Shown here piece after piece: positions 5,928 to 10,664 of a stretch of 10,664 bases of DNA; the stretch's first letter is position 1, and each line of letters starts with the position of its first letter. The stretch is taken from assembly GCA_946481035.1 (NCBI GenBank), contig CAMLNK010000055.1, forward strand, positions 1-10,664, given 5' to 3'. A program made the position numbers and the translations under genes. The stretch comes from an uncultured Dyadobacter sp. Its GTDB lineage: Bacteria; Bacteroidota; Bacteroidia; Cytophagales; Spirosomataceae. A model generated the notes under the pieces. It was not told the DNA's origin. It was given only the letters and a program-made list of their open reading frames with translations, and searched no databases.

Positions 5928-8900
5928 GTGAATAGGCTAGTTGTTCCTCTGACTTTCATTTGCATATTTTTCTTTTTGGAAAACTCATTTTCCCAGAAGG
6001 GATATACCGTTGCCCACTTTACGGATGATAATGGTATGCCGCAGAATAGCGTCAGGAGCCTTGCCGCCGATGCGGAAGGTTTTATCTGGATCGCCACCGA
6101 AAACGGCCTGGCTCGCTTTGACGGGCACCGGTTTAATGTTTTTGATAAATCGTTTGTCGGTACCACAAGCAACCGTTTCTATATGCTGTCGCCGTCGATG
6201 AATCCGACAAGCACGGGCCGGTCGGGGCAGCAGAAGCTTGGAAGTGAAATTTATGCGGCAGCGGACTATAATCAGTTTGTGAAGATCGAGCACGGCGGCG
6301 CGAAAGTTGATTCGCTTTATTATAAAAGCAAGATCATGACGCTCCCGCATTTTGATAACGGAAGTCTACAAACGCTGATCTCCGTGGGAATCCCCACCTA
6401 CTTGAAGGACGTTTCCAGGCCGACGCACTACATTATCCCCGACAGTTACGGCGAGGGGAAATTCTACGTGATCGACAGTGTCTCGGTGCAATTGTACCAT
6501 GGGAGCCGCAAGCTGTGGCACACCGCCTTCGCGACTGGTGAGTTGCCCTGGTGGAATTTCTTCATGCTGGGCGAAAGGCTTTATTATAGTAATGGAAATG
6601 GCCAGGTGCTCGGGTTTACCGGCCAGGGCGTTCGGCCGGTCGGCATCTATGGCGACATTCTTCGTGACAATGGATATGGTACCCGCATGCACGACATGAA
6701 GGTTTTCTGGAATATCACTTCCGACCAGCTCTTTTTTTACCAAAACAAAAAACTCTATGCGGTAACCGAGGACAAGAAGCGGGGGTTGACGAGCCAATTG
6801 GTGCTGGATGGATTTGACCTGGATGAACATGTCATACAGTCGGTATATCGCGACCCCGCTACGGAAACGTTTTTCCTCGGAAGCCCGTCCAAAGGCCTGT
6901 TTGTACTTACCCGACAGACATTCGAAGCGTTGACCACCCCGGAAGGCGACATCGCAAACGTTTATTATGCCACGGTGCCAATGGGCGACCGGAGCATATT
7001 GACACCGATGGGTGTGGTGTTTAGCAAAGATCCGGTGACGGGGAAAGTGGTGACCGGGAAAATTCCCATTCTTACCGAGGTGAACCCGGGCGATAAACGT
7101 AGCCTGTTCTATGACAAGGATAGTTTGCTATGGGTTAAAGAGGGGGGCTCTTTATTACGCATCGACGTCCCCCGAAACCGTGTGGTGCATAAATGGAACT
7201 TTCATACGGAGATCAAGCACATTTATCCGGATCAGGACGGCAAGGTCTGGATTGCGACTGGTACCAAGGGCGTTTACAAGCTGGATCCCACTGAAAAAGA
7301 CCCGCAGCCGAAGCTCGTCAAGGGAGAGATCAAAGGCACCTACCTGCAAACACTCGGCGATAAAATGCTGGTGGCGACAACTACCGGGCTCTATGAATTC
7401 GACCGGCATTCGGGAAAGAGCATGCTTATCTGCGGTACGGAAGGGCTTTATATTAAGAGTCTGTATGTGGACAAGGCCGACCGAATATGGATGACTGCTA
7501 ACAGCGAGGGGCTGCTGGTGTACGAAAGAGGGCGCCTGACGCGCTTCCCGCTCGACCGGAACCGGTATCTGGGAAGTCCGCACTGCATTGTCGACGACGG
7601 TCGCGGGTTTTTCTGGGTGCCCACGGACAAAGGGCTTTTCCAGATGGCCGTCAAAGATCTGCTCGATTATACGCGGTCGCCATTTGATCTTTTTTATCTC
7701 TACCATGCGAAGGAAGAGGGATTTTTGACAAATGAATTCAATGGCGGTTGCCAACCCTGCGCCTCGACCCTGAAAGATGGCACTATTTCGCTGCCATCGC
7801 TCAATGGGCTGATCTGGTTCAGGCCGGATAAGGTCATTAAAAAGGTGCCGTCGGCCGGAATTGTGCTCGACAGGATACTGGTGAACAGGCAATGGCTCGT
7901 AAGCTTGGGCGATACGCTGATTTTGCCGGCTAACCCCGTGCAGGCCCGGTTCTTTTTTTCGACCCCCTATTACGGCGATGCCTATAATCTGAACCTTTCC
8001 TACGCATTGGTGGATGAAGGTGAGCCGGTAAAGGCTTCGGACTGGATACCGATCCAGAGTAGTGATTTCAGCATTGTGTTTTCCAACCTCGGCCATGGCC
8101 GGCACACACTACTGGTGCGTAAAGTGAATGGTTTTGGCAAGGATAACTACACCGTGAGGAAGATCTGCGTGATCGTGCCGCCGCTTTGGTATCAGACGTG
8201 GTGGGCGAAAATCCTGCTCATTATGGTCGTTGCAGGCGTTTTTTACCTCTACAACAGCTTCCGGCTGCGCAATATATCGCGGGAAAAGGCGCGTTTGGAA
8301 GAAATTGTCGCCAAACGTACCGAGAGCCTCAATCGGGCCTTGCAGGATGTAGAAGGATCGAAGAACGAAATGAGCCGCCAATTGCACATGCTTTCAAGGC
8401 TGCTGGCTTCGATGACGCACGATATACAGTCGCCGCTGAATTACATCATGCTTACATCCGGTTCGATCCCCGCGATGATCGACAAAGGTGAGCTGGCCGT
8501 CGTTTCCGAGATAGGGCAGGTGATTTCAAATTCGTCGCGGCGGATGAGCGATCTGCTGCGCGGTTTGCTCGATTACATCAAGGTACACGTGTACGGCAAC
8601 AGTATCCAGTTTGAGAATGTTGCTCTGAGCCAGCTTGTTGAGAATAAATATGAGCTGTTTAAAACCGCCAGCGAGCAAAAAGGTAATGTATTTCAAAATG
8701 AGGTGCCAGCCGGGCTGATGGTACCTTCCGATGCCCAAATGCTGGCGATCATGGTCCATAATCTGCTGGATAATGCCGTGAAATTCACGCAAAACGGCAC
8801 GATCCGGATCACGGCCAGCGAAGATGCAGCCTCGGGTGTCGTAATGCATATTTCCAATTCAGGCGCGGGCATTCCGCTTCATGTAATTGAAATCATCAAC

Positions 8901-9074
8901 ACACCCAACCGGGAAGAGGCGGACGACGTTGTGAGGCCTTTCGGGCGTAAAACAGGCCTTGGATTGCTGATCGTCAAAGAAGTGGCCGCATTGATCGACG
9001 TGAGCCTGCATGTAAGCAGTGAAGAGGAGCAAACCTGCTTCACCCTGCATTTTAACCCGGCTAGAACTGTTTAA
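5928..9074 (+). CDS. Periplasmic-propeller sensor histidine kinase
   Basis: A 1048-residue membrane sensor kinase. Residues 1-22 form a signal peptide ending NSFS|Q. Residues ~25-660 are a two-component-regulator beta-propeller, with blades such as GFIWIATENGLARFDG (51-66), VWIATGTKGVYKLDP around Trp 441 and GFFWVPTDKGLF around Trp 563. A Y_Y_Y domain follows at ~672-750 and a single membrane helix at ~761-775. The cytoplasmic part has a coiled coil (~780-820), a HisKA H-box MTHDIQSPLNY with phospho-acceptor His 831, N-box HNLLDNAVKFT (Asn 945, Asn 949), a G1 box NSGAG with Asn 977 where Asp is usual, and G2 box TGLGL. Unlike typical hybrid systems (HTCS) it stops after the ATPase domain, with no receiver or AraC domain, so it needs separate regulators; two paralogues flank it. 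I chose GTG 5928 because it gives a complete signal peptide; no in-frame ATG occurs between the upstream stop at 5799 and it. The 3' end overlaps the next gene by 14 bases. Confidence 0.93.
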   Translation: MNRLVVPLTFICIFFFLENSFSQKGYTVAHFTDDNGMPQNSVRSLAADAEGFIWIATENGLARFDGHRFNVFDKSFVGTTSNRFYMLSPSMNPTSTGRSGQQKLGSEIYAAADYNQFVKIEHGGAKVDSLYYKSKIMTLPHFDNGSLQTLISVGIPTYLKDVSRPTHYIIPDSYGEGKFYVIDSVSVQLYHGSRKLWHTAFATGELPWWNFFMLGERLYYSNGNGQVLGFTGQGVRPVGIYGDILRDNGYGTRMHDMKVFWNITSDQLFFYQNKKLYAVTEDKKRGLTSQLVLDGFDLDEHVIQSVYRDPATETFFLGSPSKGLFVLTRQTFEALTTPEGDIANVYYATVPMGDRSILTPMGVVFSKDPVTGKVVTGKIPILTEVNPGDKRSLFYDKDSLLWVKEGGSLLRIDVPRNRVVHKWNFHTEIKHIYPDQDGKVWIATGTKGVYKLDPTEKDPQPKLVKGEIKGTYLQTLGDKMLVATTTGLYEFDRHSGKSMLICGTEGLYIKSLYVDKADRIWMTANSEGLLVYERGRLTRFPLDRNRYLGSPHCIVDDGRGFFWVPTDKGLFQMAVKDLLDYTRSPFDLFYLYHAKEEGFLTNEFNGGCQPCASTLKDGTISLPSLNGLIWFRPDKVIKKVPSAGIVLDRILVNRQWLVSLGDTLILPANPVQARFFFSTPYYGDAYNLNLSYALVDEGEPVKASDWIPIQSSDFSIVFSNLGHGRHTLLVRKVNGFGKDNYTVRKICVIVPPLWYQTWWAKILLIMVVAGVFYLYNSFRLRNISREKARLEEIVAKRTESLNRALQDVEGSKNEMSRQLHMLSRLLASMTHDIQSPLNYIMLTSGSIPAMIDKGELAVVSEIGQVISNSSRRMSDLLRGLLDYIKVHVYGNSIQFENVALSQLVENKYELFKTASEQKGNVFQNEVPAGLMVPSDAQMLAIMVHNLLDNAVKFTQNGTIRITASEDAASGVVMHISNSGAGIPLHVIEIINTPNREEADDVVRPFGRKTGLGLLIVKEVAALIDVSLHVSSEEEQTCFTLHFNPARTV

Positions 9075-9696
9075 GCAACGAAACTTTTTTGGAGAGTTCG
9101 ATGGAGTCCACCACGTCGAGTTTGTTGAAAATGCGGCGTTTGTAAGTACTGACCGTATTTTCTTTCACATTCATGATTGCGGCAATTTCTTTGGTCCATT
9201 TACCTTCCGTCAGCAGCTGCATTACGCGCATTTCGTTGGGCGAGAGGCTGGTGATGGGGTTCATGACCTTTCCGAAGTTGTTGTCTTTGATCGTATTAAG
9301 CAGGATTTGCTGAACCTGGTGGCTCACATATTTACCTTTGCTCATGACCGCTTTTAAAGCTGCCTTGAACTCATCGTGGGAGGCTTGTTTGGAGAGAAAA
9401 CCATTTGCCCCGGCCTTGATGTAGGGCAATGCGTACACTTGCTCGTCATACCCGGAGTGGATCAGAATGATGATGTCGGGTTGTTTGCTCCGGATCATGT
9501 TCATCATTTTGATGTTTTCGCCGCCTGGAATGTCGATGTCCAGGATCAAAAGATCGAATTTCTCCTGATCGAGCAAAGCCAGGCCGTCCGGAAATGTATC
9601 GCATTGGGTTACAGAAGCTTTGGATTCGGACTCGGAAATAAGGAGTTTCAGCCCCATCCGGATCAGCGGATGGTCTTCGACGATCAATATTTTCAT
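9061..9696 (-). CDS. NarL/BvgA-type response regulator, second of two paralogues
   Basis: A 211-residue response regulator convergent with the sensor kinase, overlapping its 3' end by 14 bases. The receiver shows Glu 7/Asp 8, phospho-acceptor Asp 53 in LLILDIDIP, Ser 81 in IHSG and Lys 103 in GFLSK. The LuxR-type HTH occupies ~147-210, with LSPNEMRVMQLLTEGKWTKE and ENTVSTYKRRIFNKLDV. It shares the KAGANGFLSK and GKWTKEIA blocks, overall size and layout with the regulator at 4913-5551, so the two probably arose by duplication. The ATG at 9696 is preferred over a TTG 15 bases upstream because receivers start directly with MKILIVEDH. A TAGATTTG -7 element (9735 down to 9728) would give a leader of about 25 bases, and a dyad at 9759-9774 lies just upstream. 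Phosphorylation by the neighbouring kinase is the simplest inference, though which regulator it prefers is unknown. Confidence 0.94.
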   Translation of the reverse strand: MKILIVEDHPLIRMGLKLLISESESKASVTQCDTFPDGLALLDQEKFDLLILDIDIPGGENIKMMNMIRSKQPDIIILIHSGYDEQVYALPYIKAGANGFLSKQASHDEFKAALKAVMSKGKYVSHQVQQILLNTIKDNNFGKVMNPITSLSPNEMRVMQLLTEGKWTKEIAAIMNVKENTVSTYKRRIFNKLDVVDSIELSKKVSLLKQF

Positions 9697-9727
9697 AAAA
9701 CTGTCGATCAAGAAGTATGGTGTTGCA

Positions 9728-9735
9728 CAAATCTA
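9728..9735 (-). promoter_or_regulatory. -7 element for the second response regulator gene
   Basis: On the minus strand this reads TAGATTTG, an exact TAnnTTTG match 32 bases upstream of the ATG. No TTG is found at the normal -33 spacing, which fits a promoter that depends on an activator. It abuts the 10-bp palindrome AGAAATTTCT at 9735-9744. Confidence 0.5.
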
Positions 9736-9758
9736 GAAATTTCTGAAAGCTTCGACTT

Positions 9759-9774
9759 GTAGAAATGTATCTAC
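9759..9774. promoter_or_regulatory. Candidate response-regulator operator (16-bp dyad)
   Basis: GTAGAAATGTATCTAC is an inverted repeat with 5-base arms and a 6-base centre. It has the same length and TAGAA-N5-TCTA form as the dyad at 5661-5676. Its centre is about 46 bases before the transcription start implied by the 9728-9735 element. A second TAGAAAT copy occurs 26 bases away, at 9734-9740. Autoregulation or cross-regulation by the paired regulators is inferred. Confidence 0.45.
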
Positions 9775-9818
9775 GATTGCCACGTTTTAACTCTATAAAC
9801 GCGCTGTTATGAAGGTGT

Positions 9819-9826
9819 TAAATTTG
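9819..9826 (+). promoter_or_regulatory. Possible -7 element for a short leader or small RNA
   Basis: TAAATTTG matches TAnnTTTG exactly on the + strand, but no TTG lies at the expected -33 position. Transcription from here would begin near 9833 and meet the terminator at 9858-9890 after about 55 bases. Confidence 0.25.
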
Positions 9827-9857
9827 TGCATTAATTAACGTTGAGTAAATTAAATAT

Positions 9858-9890
9858 CCTTCCGGCGCCTGCCGGAGGGCTATTTTTTTT
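9858..9890 (+). terminator. Rho-independent terminator in the spacer before the AraC-type gene
   Basis: CCTTCCGGC, loop GCCT, then GCCGGAGGG form a 9-bp GC-rich stem with one G-U pair, followed by CTA and eight Ts at 9883-9890. The T-tract shows it works in the + direction. No + strand gene lies directly upstream (the kinase ends 784 bases earlier, across an opposing gene), so it either stops read-through from the kinase or ends a short local transcript. Confidence 0.85.
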
Positions 9891-9924
9891 ATCGGGGTAT
9901 GCGATGTGAAAGTCTGTCTTTGCG

Positions 9925-9951
9925 CGACAATCGCTTGTCATTATACGACAA
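9925..9951. promoter_or_regulatory. Direct repeat CGACAA at 21-bp spacing, candidate AraC-type operator
   Basis: CGACAA occurs at 9925-9930 and 9946-9951, start to start 21 bp, two helical turns, the spacing commonly bound by AraC-family proteins. An inverted copy TTGTC at 9935-9939 also makes CTTGTC-N7-GACAAG (9934-9952) a perfect dyad. The site lies 39-66 bases before the AraC-type ATG, so autoregulation is plausible but unproven. A weak TAAATTTA at 9979-9986 is the nearest -7-like sequence. Confidence 0.35.
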
Positions 9952-9990
9952 GTACTTTTTCGGTCTGAGCGTGTAGTTTAAATTTACTCC

Positions 9991-10664
9991 ATGAACGATC
10001 ATCAACGACAATTTCTGCTTGCCTTCATGGCGTACGCCGCTCAGCGTGATCTGCCGCTGGAAAAGCTCGGCCGCCTTTCGGGCATCGAACTGGATGCACT
10101 CACCTCCGGCGGGCCATTGGAGGTAAGTCCGAAGCAATTCAATGACCTTTGGCTGAATGCCTGCCATCTGAGCAACGATCCCTTATTTGGGCTCCATTTG
10201 GGCGAATCGCTTCAACTGGCCGCGTTGGGGATAGTGGGTGAAATTATAAAGAGCAGCACCACGGTCGGTCAGGGGGTGGAACACGCCGTGGCCCTCACGC
10301 CGCTGATCACCGATCTGTTCGGCATGACTGTGCAACGCGACGCACACGCGTTTACGCTTCGACTGCATCCCGATGACGAGCGCCGTGCAGCTGCGCCTTT
10401 CGCGTTCGGGCAAATGGTCAGTTTCTTCCTCGTTTTCACCGTTCACGAGCTCGATGGCCTTATCCTCGCCCGCATACGCCCGGAACGCGTCACAATGCCC
10501 TACGCTGCGAACGCGGGCACGGAAGTCGGACGAGTGCTGCGCTGCCCGCCAACCCGGTCAGACGATGAATATGCGATTACTTTTGATCAAAAATATTGGG
10601 ATATGCCCATCCTCACAGCGAATTATACATTGCAGGAAAGTCTTTTACAAAAAGTAAATTCACC
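9991..10664 (+). CDS. AraC-family transcriptional regulator, N-terminal part
   Basis: An open frame of 224 complete codons from the ATG at 9991 that runs off the window, so it has no stop here. The in-frame TAA at 9979 leaves this ATG as the first start. The translation opens MNDHQRQFLLAFMAYAAQRD and contains DPLFGLHLGESLQLAALGIVGEIIKSS near 67-93 and FDQKYWDMPILTANYTL near 198-214. This pattern (a GLxLGE block, a hydrophobic 'LGxxG' helix, a late F-D-xx-Y/L-xx-P segment) is that of the arabinose-binding-like N-terminal domain found in OruR/ArgR-type AraC regulators. The C-terminal AraC HTH pair should lie in the next ~100-120 codons and is not visible. The effector is unknown. It is separated from the signalling cassette by a terminator, so it probably belongs to a different unit. 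Three frames overlapping it on other strands or frames look like shadows. Confidence 0.8.
   Translation, partial: MNDHQRQFLLAFMAYAAQRDLPLEKLGRLSGIELDALTSGGPLEVSPKQFNDLWLNACHLSNDPLFGLHLGESLQLAALGIVGEIIKSSTTVGQGVEHAVALTPLITDLFGMTVQRDAHAFTLRLHPDDERRAAAPFAFGQMVSFFLVFTVHELDGLILARIRPERVTMPYAANAGTEVGRVLRCPPTRSDDEYAITFDQKYWDMPILTANYTLQESLLQKVNS

Noticed and set aside
6729..6737. Homopolymer T run in the kinase gene (another near 7952) as a phase-variation site
   Set aside because: Runs of about seven Ts encode Phe codons in an intact frame; too short and ordinary to claim slippage.
7155..8105. Minus-strand frame of 316 codons opposite the sensor kinase
   Set aside because: Antisense shadow of the propeller and Y_Y_Y coding region; no domain is visible in it.
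9697..9711. TTG start adding MIDSF to the second response regulator
   Set aside because: The receiver fold begins at MKILIVEDH, as in its paralogue (MKHILLVEDH), and the ATG at 9696 is available.
10183..10657. Short frames on both strands within the AraC-type region
   Set aside because: They conflict with the continuous + strand frame from 9991 that shows AraC N-terminal domain features.

Overview
The window looks like part of a Bacteroidota chromosome, most likely Cytophagales; a Dyadobacter- or Spirosoma-like organism is my guess from gene style, not a database match. The support is a SusC/SusD outer-membrane pair, lipoproteins with acidic residues after the acylated Cys, several matches to the Bacteroidota promoter -7 element TAnnTTTG, weak Shine-Dalgarno signals, and fairly GC-rich genes separated by AT-rich spacers.

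Layout. (1) Positions 1-3381 hold the end of a glycan-uptake operon on the + strand: the C-terminus of a SusC-type TonB-dependent transporter, a complete SusD-like lipoprotein, and a lipoprotein with two IPT/TIG-like domains that resembles surface glycan-binding proteins. Gaps are 12 and 16 bases. No glycoside hydrolase is in view, so the substrate cannot be read. (2) Positions 3371-3601 hold two arrays of 8-bp repeats in opposite orientation that can pair into a long stem-loop. (3) Positions 3637-4938 encode a PLP-dependent enzyme of the SelA/D-glucosaminate-6-phosphate ammonia-lyase type with a probable Tat signal. (4) Positions 4913-9696 form a signalling cassette: a periplasmic-propeller sensor histidine kinase (+) lies between two paralogous NarL/BvgA-type response regulators (both -). 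Each regulator gene overlaps the 3' end of its + strand neighbour. (5) Positions 9697-9990 are a regulatory spacer with a palindrome, a strong intrinsic terminator and a 21-bp-spaced direct repeat. (6) From 9991 to the window end runs the N-terminal part of an AraC-family regulator; its HTH lies outside.

How the parts may work together (inference): SusC/SusD and the glycan-binding lipoprotein capture and import an oligosaccharide. The exported PLP enzyme may act on an amino-sugar or amino-acid-like compound in the periplasm. The kinase has the propeller, Y_Y_Y and kinase layout of Bacteroidota hybrid two-component systems but lacks the receiver and AraC output domains, so one or both flanking regulators probably serve as output. 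Similar 16-bp dyads upstream of both regulator genes (5661-5676 and 9759-9774) and another dyad beside the predicted kinase promoter are candidate binding sites for these regulators. I see no wholly new system; the most unusual items are the paired octamer arrays, the two-regulator arrangement with its shared dyads, and the Tat-exported SelA-like enzyme.
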